From: Brachionus manjavacas
Taxonomy: Eukaryota > Rotifera > Eurotatoria > Ploima > Brachionidae
Reading direction: 5' to 3'
DNA length: 64,000 nt
Assembly: GCA_019054805.1 (NCBI GenBank)
Contig: JAHQIY010000017.1
Span: 1,984,001 to 2,048,000 of the forward strand
The position numbers and the translations under genes are program-made. A model generated the notes under the pieces. That model was given only the letters and a program-made list of their open reading frames with translations, had not been told where the DNA came from and made no database searches. Positions 1 through 11,214 of the stretch are shown here, piece by piece; the first letter of the stretch is position 1; each line of letters opens with the position of its first letter.

Positions 1-2
1 TA

Positions 3-2325
3 TTATTCATTCATCGATTCATCAAGTTTTTCTTCTTGTTGATCACTGATGACGATTTCTTCGCTTTGTGATTTTTTTTCTTCCAATTCCTTGAGCTTCG
101 CCTGATATTGAGCGTTGGTTTTGAGACTTTTTTCCGAATTCAATCGATCCTCTTCTTTGATTTTTCTTGTCATTTCATCAATGACTGCTTTATCAACACT
201 TAGAATGCTCAAAAAAAAGCTTCTTGTTGGCACATTGATAAGAGGACGAATAGTCGCTTTGCCCAGCCAAGCAATAAATGAAATATTCAGCTCATCAGCT
301 AAACCAGCGCTTGGTGTTTCTGGTTTTGTAGTCAATACAAAACTTCCATACAATCCATTACACTGGTCTTTAATTTGCTGTTGTACATCATCAGACAATT
401 CGCTTATCGCTGGCATCGACTCGCTGAGTATTTTAACCAAATCAGATCTTTGTTTAAGTCGAACCAGCCGTTTTGTGAAATAATTTATCACTATATCGAT
501 GCCCTCTTGAAGTACCCTTAGCTCACAAGCGTCCTGACCTTTTATTTCAGCTCGAGAAAAGATCGGTACACCCATATTAATGAACTTTATTCGATCACCA
601 TTACTCTCTGTCATTTGACGTATTTCTTTGGACACAAAATAAATATTTTTTATATTTTCATTCTTTTTGTTTCGAGTGAGCAGCTGACCAAGAGGAAAAT
701 CGTCCCGAATTCCGAAAAAATTCCTTTTTAAAAAAAAAAATTCAAGAAGTTTTATTTATTTTTAAATTTTAATTTTCTAAATTAAACAAAAAAAATTACT
801 TGACTTTAGGCCAGTCTTGTTGTAAAAATTCACTTGATAAGTCCATAAATTGAAAAGGATTTTCTTCATATACATGCTTTAATCTTTTTGCCGGCGGAGC
901 TTTCATGGTTCGAGAGGCATCAGCGTCTGGCGGGTTCATTTCCGTAGTGACTTTGGCATCTGACAAATACTCCTTGTCCAAGTCGATGTGATTTACAATT
1001 GGTAATTTTCTAATCAAAGTAATGAAAAAGCCTCCAGTGTCTTGGTGATGCGGCAAAACTCGGATGCATCTATCCAAGTGTAATCTTTTGGCCACAGATT
1101 CCTCAGGCGGAAACATGTGCGGTCTCAACAAATTCGAATATTGTTTATGTTGTTCAATATCTTGAAAATTTTCAAAAATTTCACCTTTTTTTCCCATAAT
1201 ATTCCACTTTAAAAGCCCATTAACTGTTTTTAGACCTGGCAGTTTATCTCTGGCATCCACTATTTCAATCTGGTCTTTGAAACTTTCCAGCAAATTATGC
1301 ACCACAGATTCATTCTCTACAGGGTTTAGCGAGCATGTGCTGTAAACCATTAGACCACCAGGCTTCAATAGCTCAACGGCTCGTTTAGCTATTCGGAATT
1401 GTATTCCGTGCAAATTGCATGCATGGGAAAAATTCCACTTTGTCCAAATGTCCACATTTTTGCGGAACGTTCCATCACCGGAACAAGGCACATCGGCCAG
1501 GATTCTGTCATACATAACACTTTTATTGGCACTTTCTTCCAGATCGACTCTAAAATTTGGCAAAGAACTAGAGTCATGATTGATAATCATAAAGTTGGGG
1601 CTCTCAAGTCTTTTGAGCTGATGCATGAGTAAATAGCATCGCTTATTTTCCAAATCATTGGCAACTACGAGCCCACTGGGCACATAATTAGTCTTGTCTT
1701 GATGCAAGAACTCGATCAATTGGGCTGTTTTGGAGCCTGGCGCGGCACACATATCCAATACTTTGTGATCAGGATTGACATCTAATAGCAAAGGAGGAAT
1801 CATACTGACTGCTTCTTGGCGACTCAGGTTGCCATTTTCGGTCTGATTAATCAGAAATTTTTTAAATTCATCAAAATGTTTGTTCTTGCGTACATCTTGA
1901 CGAGATAAATTAACTTGCCAAGCTAACTCGTTGGGGTACCAAGATAGGCATTTGTAAATTTTAGAGTCATTTGAGTCATTTGAGAGGTTTATGACCAGAG
2001 AAGCGCCTTTTTTTGATGAAGCTTCAACCACCTCATTTTTGTTTTCAGTAGTCACTTCGTCCAAATACTTGAAGTGTTTTTCTTTAATAATCCGGAGGGT
2101 TTCCAAAGCATAACTTTTGTAAGATGTGATCCGAAATGTGAGTGGAAGTGGTTGCTGTAGAGTGTGTAGAAATAGATCGAACTCTGATTCTGGCATTAAA
2201 TTCAGCTGCTTGTAGTAGAGTTCGAACAAAGTATTTTGCTTTATGATGGTGTCATATGAGCCCTGCTTTTTGCTAAAGTCACCTTTTTCGGTGTTTTTGC
2301 TTCTTCGATTACGTTGTCGGCCCAT
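3..2325 (-). CDS. NSUN2: tRNA (cytosine-5-)-methyltransferase NSUN2, complete, two exons
   Basis: Exons on the minus strand are 2325-800 and 723-3, giving 748 codons plus stop; human NSUN2 is 767 aa. The protein is a nuclear/nucleolar SAM-dependent enzyme that makes m5C in tRNAs and other RNAs. Visible landmarks are the start MGRQRNRR, the SAM-binding motif DMCAAPGSKT, the motif IV cysteine in DVPCSGDGT (about Cys281) and the motif VI cysteine in STCSLNP (about Cys331). The C-terminal exon carries the NSUN2-specific tail (LLTR...VSKEIRQ, KFINMGV, WLGKATIRP). The 76-nt intron (724-799) has a GTAATT donor and an AAAAAG acceptor; joining it turns two apparent ORFs into one frame through WPKVK-NFFGIRDDFP, matching the human order. 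Without splicing the first ORF would stop just after the catalytic domain. The start codon matches the human N-terminus. Identification is very secure. Confidence 0.96.
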
Positions 2326-2689
2326 TTGGTTAGTTTTTTTTTCTAATTTTCAAGTAAGTTTTAAAATTTGAATTTATTTTTCAAAATGTTCAACACATGG
2401 CTTTGCAAATTAAATTATTCGCTCAAAATTTATAATTGAGAATTTTAAATTTCGAGCTAAATGTTAAGAAAGTTCAATGAAAAAATTCAATTCAAATAAA
2501 TAAAATAGAAATTTCGTAAAAAAGAATTTTAAATAATGATTAAATTTTTTTTTGGTAGAATGAGGAAATTCTTTTAGCTGAATTGAAAAATATTATCAGC
2601 ATATCACAAAATCAGAATCAAACTTATAATATTTATTATTATAGTTTTTCTTTAATGTTAATAAACTTGATTTTGTCATTCAAAGTGTC
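2326..2689. other. AT-rich intergenic spacer
   Basis: This is the region upstream of NSUN2. It is AT-rich with homopolymer runs. I see no ORF, RNA gene or clear promoter motif. Confidence 0.6.
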
Positions 2690-3204
2690 CTTAGACACTC
2701 AAAGGTAGTAGTAGTAGTTTTGATTGTAGCTGGCTAGCCAGCGAGTGTGCTGAAAAGGCACACTAAGACAGCTGATGTGATTGATTTCTGCTCATCCAGC
2801 AATAAATGCCTGCTTTAAAGCTGTTAACATTGGGGGCTTCAACTAATTTATTTGGCAGTGAGTTCCATATGTTAGCGGTTCTGTTGAAAAAAAAGTTATC
2901 TCTATGTTGGAGCCTCGAAATTTCTATGTGATATTTGAGGCAGTGACCTCTTCCTTTGATTTTTGTGACATTAAAATTGTTGCTTTTTTTCAATCAATTC
3001 TATTCAATTCATGAACTTGTATAATTGAATTAGATCACCTCTTTTTCTTCTTTCCACCAGATTTGCAATGTTTAAAGCCTTCAATCTGCTTTCATACGGT
3101 TTGTTTCTAATTGGAGAAACAAATTTCGTAGCTCTGCGTTGAATCCTTTCAACATTCTCACATTCGGACTTAAGAATTGGAGACAAGTTCATAAATAATT
3201 TCAC
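2690..3204 (-). mobile_element. LINE fragment (CR1/Jockey-like, C-terminus of reverse transcriptase ORF plus 3' tail)
   Basis: Two adjacent reading frames (3204-3004, then 2993-2763) encode the conserved C-terminus of a non-LTR retrotransposon polymerase: VERIQRRATKFV, then ERRKRGDLIQLYK, then FFFNRTANIWNSLPNKLVEA and NSFKAGIYCW. These are hallmark C-terminal motifs of CR1/L2/Jockey-type LINEs. The frame changes once between the two parts (about 2994-3003), so the copy is dead. It is 5'-truncated near 3204. The 3' end, near 2690-2725 on this strand, carries an (ACT)n-type microsatellite and a small hairpin before it. Clade assignment is only approximate. Confidence 0.85.
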
Positions 3205-3513
3205 AATTAAAGACTTCTAAGATTTTTGGTGTTGGAGAATCACGGGTCTATCCATCAGCATTTAAAACAAAATTGAACTTTAGCATTTGAAAATTTAAAT
3301 AATTCAAACTAAACAAAATTGGATTTAGACAGCGTAAATTAAATATTACATCAGAATTCTTTAATTAAAATAAATATTTCTTTCAAAAAAAATTTTTGTT
3401 CTAAATTTATGGAAAATAGACAATTCACTACAGATACTATAGATACCATTTTAAGCTTATTTGATAATTAAAAATTTGTATAAATTTTTAAAAAGTTAGA
3501 GAAGAAATTATTC
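3205..3513. other. AT-rich spacer between two LINE fragments
   Basis: Apart from plain AT-rich sequence I see nothing here. Confidence 0.5.
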
Positions 3514-5045
3514 CGGCATAGACCGTGTTCACCCTCTTGTCGTTAAAAACTGTACCAGTGCCTTTTCAGAAGCATTCAGCGTCATCTTCAGTCAATCCTT
3601 CGCAAGCGGTAAAGTTCCGGATGCCTGGAGACTAGAGCAAACCAGCCCCATATTCAAGAAAAAAAGCAGAAGCTCTCAAGGTAACTATAGACCTATCTCC
3701 CTAACTTCGGTGCCTTGTGGAGCGTATGGAGCGTATGATGGAGCGTATTGTGAGAGATTTCATATTGGAGCACCTCTACAGCATCAACATTATCGCTTCT
3801 GAACAGCATGGTTTCGTCTTGAGGAAGTCAGTTGTCAATCTTCTAGAGACTGTGGACCACAATCTTCTAGAGACTGTGGACCACAATCTTCTAGAGACTG
3901 TGGACCACATTAGTGCTGGCATCGACAACGGGTTTCATGTCCTCGTAGTGGTCCTCGACTTCGCCAAAGCCTTCGACAGAGTTTGTCACTCCCCTCTCAG
4001 AATTAAGTTGATCAAATGTGGCTTCTATCTCAGAATAATCGAATGGATCAGCGACTTCTTGTCCGATAGGCAGCAGCGCATTGTGATTGGGAAGCACAAG
4101 GCGGAATGGATTGATGTGACGAGTGGCTTCCCCCAAGGCAGTGTTCTAGAACCTCTTCTATTTATCATTTACATAAACGACATGCCTGAAGCGGTAAGCC
4201 ATCTGGTTTAGCTTTTTACGGACGACAGCAAGCTAAACGCCACAGTTAGTAGTAAAAACGACCTCTCACTTCTTCAGAATGACCTCAACGCACTCATGGA
4301 ATGGTTCAACATTTTGCGCATGCTCTTTAATGTCGACAAATGTAAGGTGATGAACTTCAGCAGAACGAACTGGAAAAAATTAATTCTGAACTAGTCATAG
4401 GTGATTCCGAAGACAGCAGCACTCTGAAATATGTCGGAACCGAAAAAGACCTCGGAGTTACCCTCTCACCTAACCTGTAATTCTCCACCCACATTAGAAT
4501 CCAGGCCAACAAGGCTACCGCCATCCTCGGACAGCTAAAGAGAACATTTAGGTACTGGACCGTTGACACGTGCAGGATCCTCTACTGTGCCTACGTGAGA
4601 CCCCACCTTGCAGCAGCAGTCTGGTCTCCTCACAGTAAGAAGGACATCAAAATCCTCGAATCTGTGCAACGAAGGGTCACCAAGCTAGTGAGCAGATACA
4701 GGAACTTGAGCTATGCTGATCGCCTCGCTGTCTTGGGACTCACGACACTTCAGGAGCGCCGTATAAGAGGAGACATGATCCAGCTGTTCAAATTCTATCG
4801 CGGTGACAACGCCGTATTCCGGGTGAAACCTATGGAACAATGTAACTCTCTCTCTCGCAAGCACGACCAACCGGCAATATTAGGGGACACAGGAAAAGAC
4901 TTTCTGGCCAAGTCACGACCAAATGTCTGCAGCGAGCTAACTTTTTCACCAACAGAGTCATCGATGAGTGAAACGCCTTGCAAAGCATAGAGTCATATTT
5001 TGTGACGAATTTAATAAAATACTCAATTAAAATACTCAAGTCTTT
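3514..5045 (+). mobile_element. LINE fragment with most of the reverse transcriptase domain (CR1/Jockey-like)
   Basis: This block is noticeably richer in G+C than its surroundings. In order it encodes the RT N-terminal part (NYRPISLTSVPC, split over frames near 3650-3720), the fingers/palm (LDFAKAFDRV, about 3951; GFPQGSVLEPLLF, about 4122), the catalytic FTDDSKL motif (about 4210; the usual FADD has become FTDD) and the C-terminal region (SVQRRVTKLVSRYRNL, ERRIRGDMIQLFK, about 4650-4800). In-frame stops and frame changes separate these pieces. A 24-bp unit inside the RT region is present three times in tandem (about 3835-3908), repeating LLETVDHN. No 5' UTR or endonuclease domain is present, so it is 5'-truncated. 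It is a dead LINE copy. Confidence 0.9.
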
Positions 5046-6670
5046 TTTTGTTAAGTTTTTAAAATAATGAAGAAGAGTAAAAAAATAATGCAAAGAAAAC
5101 AAATTTTTAGAGTGATTTTTATAATCGAGTGATTTATAAAAAAAAATTAAATTAAAAGTCTAATTTAAAAAACATGAGAATAGCAAAACTTTAGAAAAGA
5201 CTAAAAAAGAGATTAAATGAGCTAAATTGGTTACAGTTTGATTTGTTGAACCCTTTGAAAATACAGCGCTACATACTGAAATCAAGTTTTTTATTGCTTT
5301 ATTCTTAATTAAATTCTTATAAATAAGGTATATAAAAATAAGGCCAAAACAAAATTTTGATATGTAAAATAATTTATTTAAAATTAAATTTTAATCTTTG
5401 ATTTTTAGATAATTTAAAAATCCTTCCATTTAGAATTTTCTAAATTATTAATAGAAATTGTTTTTTTTTGTCGCCAAATTTTTTGATTAATTTTATATAT
5501 TCTTTTACAATTAAATTTAAATTTTTTACATTTTAAGTTGAAAAAAAAACAAAATAACAAAAAAGTAATAAAAGATCAAAAAATAACCAAAAAAAATAGA
5601 AAAAAAAAATCCAGATTGTAAATATTGAAAATAGAAAATAAACTAATTTTAACAAAAAATTTATACCCTTTAATATTGTTTATTATAGACCATGGAAAAT
5701 AACTAGAGCATTGATTGATCAAAAAAATTTGACCTTAGATCTTATCGTAAGTCTATTTATTATGATATTAAAATTTCAAAACAAAAGTTCACTAGTCATT
5801 TAAAAAGAAAGATTGATTTAATTTTCGTCTAAGTATTTGATATTATCCTTTTTTAAGATAAAGCTTAAGTCTTATTTTAAATAAAAATAATTCGATTCTT
5901 GTTTTTTTGTAACAAATTGTAATTGAATTTTTTGCAAGAACTGTTTAATAAAACAGATTGAATAACCAAATTTTTAAGTTTCAAAAAATAAATGCACTGT
6001 TTATTTTCGTACAAAAATTTCAATTATAAAATTTTAACGACTGAATTCAAAATTATTTTAATAGCGATGACATAATTTTATCAATTAGGAAAAAAAATTT
6101 ACAAAATGCAAAAAATATTATAATTAAAATATATCATACAGACAAAAAATAGATAAATTTAAAAATATTTACTTTTTTAAATTGCTTTATTCGATAAAAA
6201 ACGCTTAGTCAAGATAGAAAATCGCTTATTGAAAATAGGCGTCAAATTACAGTTTTTTTGGTCACTTTGAAATATCTAATAAAGGTAATATTGTAATGTT
6301 TAAAAATTTATTTTTTATATAAATTTAGTTGTGAAAGTTTATCTAAAAATTATTAAATTTTTTTATCTTTTCTAGAACCAACAATTTTGAATAAATTACA
6401 AAATTAATTTTCAAGCATTTTTTTTGTTGATACTTTAAAGCCAAAATTATTATACTTATTCGTGATTAATTAAAAAATTTTAAATTAAAGAAATTTTGAT
6501 TATTTTAAAAAATAATACTAAATTAATTTACAAAATTAAGAATAAATTTGATCAAAAACTTTCTATAAAATTCACCATTGAAAAGAATAAAAACAAATTT
6601 TTAAATTGAGATTTCAACAAAAAAAAACAATTCCAAATAAAAAAAACCTTTTTAATTAATAGAACAAATA
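5046..6670. other. AT-rich intergenic region
   Basis: About 1.6 kb of AT-rich sequence with poly(A)/poly(T) tracts lies between a LINE fragment and the VPS9 gene. I could not recognise any ORF, RNA or structured repeat in it. Confidence 0.6.
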
Positions 6671-8083
6671 TCAGGAATTTTCGATTAAATTTAAAGCCGC
6701 CTTAAAAGTAGTCATAAAATAGCTTAATTCATCTAGATAGGTAATCGAATATGATTTGTGACATTTGAATTTGGCCAACAGACCCGATTCTTTGGCTTGA
6801 GAACTAAAATTGAACTTATCAAGAAAAAAAATTATAGATTTAAAACATTTAATGTCTGTTAACAACAAAATAAATGCCATCAACGGTATCAAAATTTCGC
6901 TGGTGAGTACATAATTAATCTTACCATGTTTCTGACTTAGAATTGTCATTTCGTTTCCGAGCAAGTCCACGCTAATGCGCAAGCACTGCTGTTTTTCAAA
7001 GGGATTATTCAAATAAGCCAATTTTTTTATCTCTTTGAGCACAGATTTAAAGTTAACATCGAACAATTCCTCATCTAGTTGGAAAAAATCCCTGCATAAA
7101 AGAACCCATTTGCTGTTTTGGCCATACTCCTCAAGACAAAGCTTTGATCTGAGGGCACAAAATTTGATCAACAAATCCGAGTCCTGTTCAGTATTCAATC
7201 TGACAATGCATGGCCAAATTTTGCCAAACAAACACCCAATTATCGATATCTCACATGACACTAGAACAATCAGATCTATCTGCTGAAAACTCGGCAAATC
7301 ATTCAACTTGGCCTTAAACTTCATCTCCAGCTCAAATGACTTAAAAAATAAACACACAAATTTTTCGTATATTCTTTGCATATTTAAAACACATTCATCC
7401 AAATGACTCTCGAGAATTATGTAGGTTTTTTTGAATAGATCTATCTCTTCTAAATAATCGTCACCAATGCACTTTTTCTGAATTCTAAGCATTCCTGTGC
7501 TGGCCGAGTACTCATTCACAAGACACACAGTATTGTGCATAAAATCAATGCATTGGCCAAAAGTGCATACTTCTTGTATAGATGAGACTTTTAGGATGCC
7601 GTGATCTAAGCTGACAAGCTTGGAATGCCGGCGGTCATGTTTGGCTTCGCTTTCCATTTTAGCATTTATCTCTTTATTTACAATTAGAATTTTGTAAATT
7701 TCATTTTGGTCATTGTAGCCCTCTTGAATGCTTAGAAGCTTCAGATAATGGCAAGCTCTGAGTCCATTGACGAATATGAGAACACTTGGTGGGTCCGAAT
7801 CGTTCAGTGTAAGATAATAGCTCGGTGTGATAATCGGCGGGTCGCTGATTGGTATGAACTGGTTTTTTAGATAGGGAGATGGAAGAAAAAGGTGCCTTTC
7901 GACCAGCTCGTCGTGGTTTGACGCCTCTCGAGAATGGGTCAGCACTTCTAATGGACAAACAACCAAGCCTTGCTTGTCTTGAACAAACTTGAATTTTGAG
8001 CGAAATTTGGTCGAATCTAGAAGATTAAAGAAAAAAGATCTATCGTAATTGTAGACATCATTTTCGTTGTCGATCAAATCCAT
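6671..8083 (-). CDS. VPS9-domain protein similar to the N-terminal half of ANKRD27 (Varp)
   Basis: A single 470-aa reading frame with no introns. The N-terminus (SFFFNLLDSTKFRSKF followed by KQGLVVCPLE) resembles the start of human ANKRD27/Varp, and the C-terminal third resembles its VPS9 domain: EIKKLAYLNNPFEKQQCL, ILIPLMAFILLLT, FNFSSQAKESG and ELSYFMTTFKAALNLIE. VPS9 domains are guanine exchange factors for Rab5/Rab21-type GTPases on endosomes. The conserved tyrosine that contacts Rab is present (ELSYF). The usual acidic pair before LLP is reduced to SE, so exchange activity is uncertain. Varp continues with two ankyrin blocks that bind VAMP7, Rab32/38 and retromer; here the ORF stops right after the VPS9 domain and no ankyrin coding is visible downstream. 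It is either a short VPS9 protein or a truncated orthologue. Confidence 0.75.
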   Translation of the reverse strand: MDLIDNENDVYNYDRSFFFNLLDSTKFRSKFKFVQDKQGLVVCPLEVLTHSREASNHDELVERHLFLPSPYLKNQFIPISDPPIITPSYYLTLNDSDPPSVLIFVNGLRACHYLKLLSIQEGYNDQNEIYKILIVNKEINAKMESEAKHDRRHSKLVSLDHGILKVSSIQEVCTFGQCIDFMHNTVCLVNEYSASTGMLRIQKKCIGDDYLEEIDLFKKTYIILESHLDECVLNMQRIYEKFVCLFFKSFELEMKFKAKLNDLPSFQQIDLIVLVSCEISIIGCLFGKIWPCIVRLNTEQDSDLLIKFCALRSKLCLEEYGQNSKWVLLCRDFFQLDEELFDVNFKSVLKEIKKLAYLNNPFEKQQCLRISVDLLGNEMTILSQKHGKINYVLTSEILIPLMAFILLLTDIKCFKSIIFFLDKFNFSSQAKESGLLAKFKCHKSYSITYLDELSYFMTTFKAALNLIENS

Positions 8084-8335
8084 GAGGAAAAAATCAAATT
8101 TTAAATAATATTTATTAATAAATTAAAAAAAATATATTTAATTTATTCGAGTTTTTTAAATAATCATGTGATAAATAAATTATTTTATACTCACATTTTT
8201 TTTCATCTTATTCGGAAAATAGTATGTGTAGTCGAATTTGTTATAATTTTTTTAGCTAAATGATAACACTTTTTTTTGTTAATTAAGAGTTTATTTTAGG
8301 AAAAAAATATGTTTAACTATTCAAAAATAGACAAG

Positions 8336-8408
8336 GCCCGGTTAGCTCAGTCGGTAGAGCGTGAGACTTTTAATCTCAAGGCCAAGGGTTCGAGCCCCTT
8401 ATCGGGCG
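8336..8408 (+). tRNA. tRNA-Lys (anticodon TTT), copy 1
   Basis: The 73-nt cloverleaf folds fully: acceptor GCCCGGT/ATCGGGC, D arm GCTC/GAGC, anticodon stem TGAGA/TCTCA with loop CTTTTAA (anticodon TTT, 8369-8371), T arm AAGGG/CCCTT with TTCGAGC loop, discriminator G. It has no intron and a T-run follows for Pol III termination. It is identical to three other copies in the window. Confidence 0.97.
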
Positions 8409-9484
8409 AATTTTTTGCTTTTAAGCTTTCTTTTTGTTCAAATATTTCTCATGAAGAAAAAATGAAGCAGGCTCAATTTTTCAATAGGTGCTATAAAAAA
8501 TTTTAACCAGCAAATTCAGTAAATAAATTATTTGATTTTTATTTCAAAAATGCAACACTATAAGGTAATACTTTCATTGATTTGATAAAAATGTATCAAA
8601 AATAGTAAATAAATAAATTTTTGCTGATACCAATTACCTAATCATAAAATACTGTAACAAATTTAAAACTTGACTTGACATTCATTGAAATTAACCCCCA
8701 GCGTACATTTGGATGAAGCCTGATCGGACAGCCTTCTCTTGTGCCCCCTCATTCCACTTAAATATAAATTTAACAATTGAGTTATATGATTGTTTTCTGG
8801 TTATCAGCTTTTGAATCAAAGAAATAAGCTTTCATAAATAAACATTGAAAAAATAATGTTCTTGTATGAAAAAAAGATTTGTGATTTTGTTTTAGTACTA
8901 ATTTAATACTCAGTCTTACAATATATCTAAATTTTGTAATTTGATGGTCTATTTTTTTCTTATCTAATATTTTTATTAGATTTTCTACAAAATACAAATT
9001 TTCTACTAAAAATTCTCTCTCTGTTCTCAGATATCTTGCATCCCTCATAATATCCCACTATCCCTAAATGTCTTACTCTATGAAAGATATCTCAATTATC
9101 CTTTTAAAACTATTTTTCCTTGATAATATACTAATCCCAAGTTAAATTATTTTTAGTCAACTAAAATTTAATCAGCTTAAATTTAATGATTAAAAAATGA
9201 TTTTTTGATGAAACTTTAATGAATTTGCAATATAATTGAGTCCCATTTTTTTGAAGAATCATTTTAAATTTTCCTTATGAAATCTTTAAAGAATCTCTTT
9301 CTAGAATTTGAATTGACTGGAAATTCAGTTTTATAAGTTCTTTTCACAAAAAAAAACAAAACAAGGAAAGAGAGCTTTTACTAAGCCTTTTTTCCTTTCT
9401 TTCCAATTAGTAATATCAAAAAATTTAAAATAAAATGTTTTTCCTATGGATATTTTATTAAAATAAATAGATCTAAAATTTTAT
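8409..9484. other. Intergenic region with a GC-richer patch near 8694-8756
   Basis: Mostly AT-rich. A 60-bp stretch around 8694-8756 is much richer in G+C than its neighbours and looks like a remnant of a repeat, but I could not assign it. No gene is visible. Confidence 0.5.
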
Positions 9485-10147
9485 TTAAAACGGTGTTTCA
9501 GGTCTGGCTTTCAGATAAGCTGCCAATTTTTCATTTGATTCTACTGTTTTTCGCACAGCCAAGATTTTTGGGAATTTATTCAAAACATTTGCACTCAAAG
9601 TCAAAATAATTGAAGTTACATCAAAAAGATGCAGATCAGACCATTTAAGAGAGTTTCCAACTGAAAAGCCTTCGGTTCCATAAAGACTAATAAGTTTTTC
9701 TATTCTTTCCAAATTTACTAATGCATCTTCGGCCAAAAATTTAGATACAACTGTGTCGCGATCCTCAGTTGCTTTGAATACTTTCAAATAGTATGCATTT
9801 TGTAAATCACTCACTGTATCAACAACAACATCAGTTTTGACTTGCTCAAGTTCATCATTTCCAGCCATGTTAAATCTCTTAGCAAGCATTCTGGCATAAG
9901 CGATACTTTGTGGTATTTTTTCACCATCAACTGTTAAGTATGGAAGCTGACCAAGTGGAGCCTCTTTTTATTGTTAAATTAATAAAAAAAAGGTTTATTT
10001 ATCAAGAAAATACAAACCAGCTTTTGCTGTTCCAGGCCAATCAGTTACCCTCTCATCTTCAAAAGGGACACCAGCAGCAGAAAAAATTAAACGGGTCAAT
10101 TCAGCACGACCGCGTCCATTGAAATATGTCAATTTATAAGATGGCAT
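9485..10147 (-). CDS. Sigma-class glutathione S-transferase, copy A
   Basis: Minus-strand exons 10147-10018 and 9963-9485 (202 aa), with a 54-nt intron (9964-10017; GTTTGT donor, AAAAAG acceptor, phase 1). The product is a cytosolic homodimeric enzyme that conjugates glutathione to electrophiles or isomerises prostaglandin-like substrates. The N-terminal thioredoxin fold begins MPSYKLTYF with the catalytic Tyr at position 8, followed by [12 protein letters not shown]; the cis-proline region is APLGQLPYL; the glutathione-binding Gln-Ser is in [10 protein letters not shown]. The all-alpha C-terminal domain ends KARPETPF, the common sigma ending. It is nearly the same protein as copy B, which lies about 1.1 kb away in the opposite orientation, with two tRNA-Lys genes between them. 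The downstream exon alone would look like a partial gene. Confidence 0.93.
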
Positions 10148-10323
10148 TGTAATGTTTAAATTTTATTTTTCAATAATCATAAAATTTTGAATTTATAGTA
10201 AAGTTTATAGATAGACAATGAATAAGCAATTTTCAAAATTTTCTTCTCGATTTTTCTAAAATTTTTTTTATCAATCTTAAATCATGTTTTTTCAACAAAG
10301 AAAGCAGATTTTAAAAGATGCAA

Positions 10324-10396
10324 GCCCGGTTAGCTCAGTCGGTAGAGCGTGAGACTTTTAATCTCAAGGCCAAGGGTTCGAGCCCCTTATCGGGCG
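10324..10396 (+). tRNA. tRNA-Lys (anticodon TTT), copy 2
   Basis: Identical 73-nt cloverleaf to the copy at 8336. It lies between the divergent GST copies A and B and is followed by a short T-run. Confidence 0.97.
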
Positions 10397-10705
10397 AATT
10401 TTTATTTTAAAAATTAAATTTTTAAATTTATTCCACATTAGGCTTTTTTCCGAAATTCTGCTCACTTGTTTTTGGTTTATTTTTATCACAAAATTTATTA
10501 TTTAAAACGAATTTATATAAAATATGAGATCTAAGCTTTAATGATAATATACGTTCACAATAGTTGTAACTTCTAAGTTAAAAAAGGTTTAAATTCAATT
10601 GATTTTTTTTTGGAAAGGAAAAAAATAGACAGCTTGGACGTTTTGCATTTTTTGAGCATTACCTAAAAAAAATAAAAAATGAAATAATAAATTAAAAAAC
10701 TGTAA
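10397..10705. other. Spacer between two tRNA-Lys genes
   Basis: AT-rich sequence with no recognisable gene. It lies inside the interval between the GST A and GST B start codons. Confidence 0.5.
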
Positions 10706-10778
10706 GCCCGGTTAGCTCAGTCGGTAGAGCGTGAGACTTTTAATCTCAAGGCCAAGGGTTCGAGCCCCTTATCGGGCG
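10706..10778 (+). tRNA. tRNA-Lys (anticodon TTT), copy 3
   Basis: Identical 73-nt cloverleaf. The bases just before it (CTGTAA) also match those before the minus-strand copy at 16696, and both have AATTTTTATTT directly after, which points to a fairly recent duplication that included flanking bases. Confidence 0.97.
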
Positions 10779-11214
10779 AATTTTTATTTTTTTTATTTCT
10801 AAGTAATTTAAAAATCAATTTAATTAGATTTCGCATTAAAAATTGTAAGTTGGTCCAGTTATAATTTTTCTGAACTTTTAAATTTCAAGCGACTTTCTTT
10901 CAGATTGAATCAATTTTTGACTGCAATTTTTTTTAAAATGTAATTATTGCTTTAAAATTAAAGTTCTTTTAACAGCTTCCCCTTTTTTCTAATTTTTACA
11001 TAATGAGAAAACATTAATATTTTATCTCTGTAGACAAAATTATGATAAATTTGAAAAATAATCTTAGTTTCTTTCCATTCATTTTTTTCACAAATATAGA
11101 AATATAAAAAGCTCTTCAGTTTAAAATGGTTGCATTGTAAAATTGCTAAAAAAAATATCTTTAAATTTTAAAATAGATTTCTGTTGAAATTTAGAATTTA
11201 GAAAATTGAGTAAA
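10779..11214. other. Upstream region of GST copy B
   Basis: AT-rich sequence of about 430 bp from the third tRNA-Lys to the GST B start. I see no clear regulatory motif. Confidence 0.5.

Noticed and set aside
1399-1632. Antisense open frames within NSUN2, the VPS9 gene, PPIL4 and CLCN7
   Set aside because: They are shadows of conserved coding sequence on the other strand and have no recognisable features.
796-2325. NSUN2 as a truncated catalytic-only gene with a separate downstream gene
   Set aside because: A 76-nt GT-AG intron joins both parts in frame and gives a full-length protein in the human order.
8309-8506. Open frame spanning the first tRNA-Lys gene
   Set aside because: It reads through a complete cloverleaf tRNA; no protein similarity.
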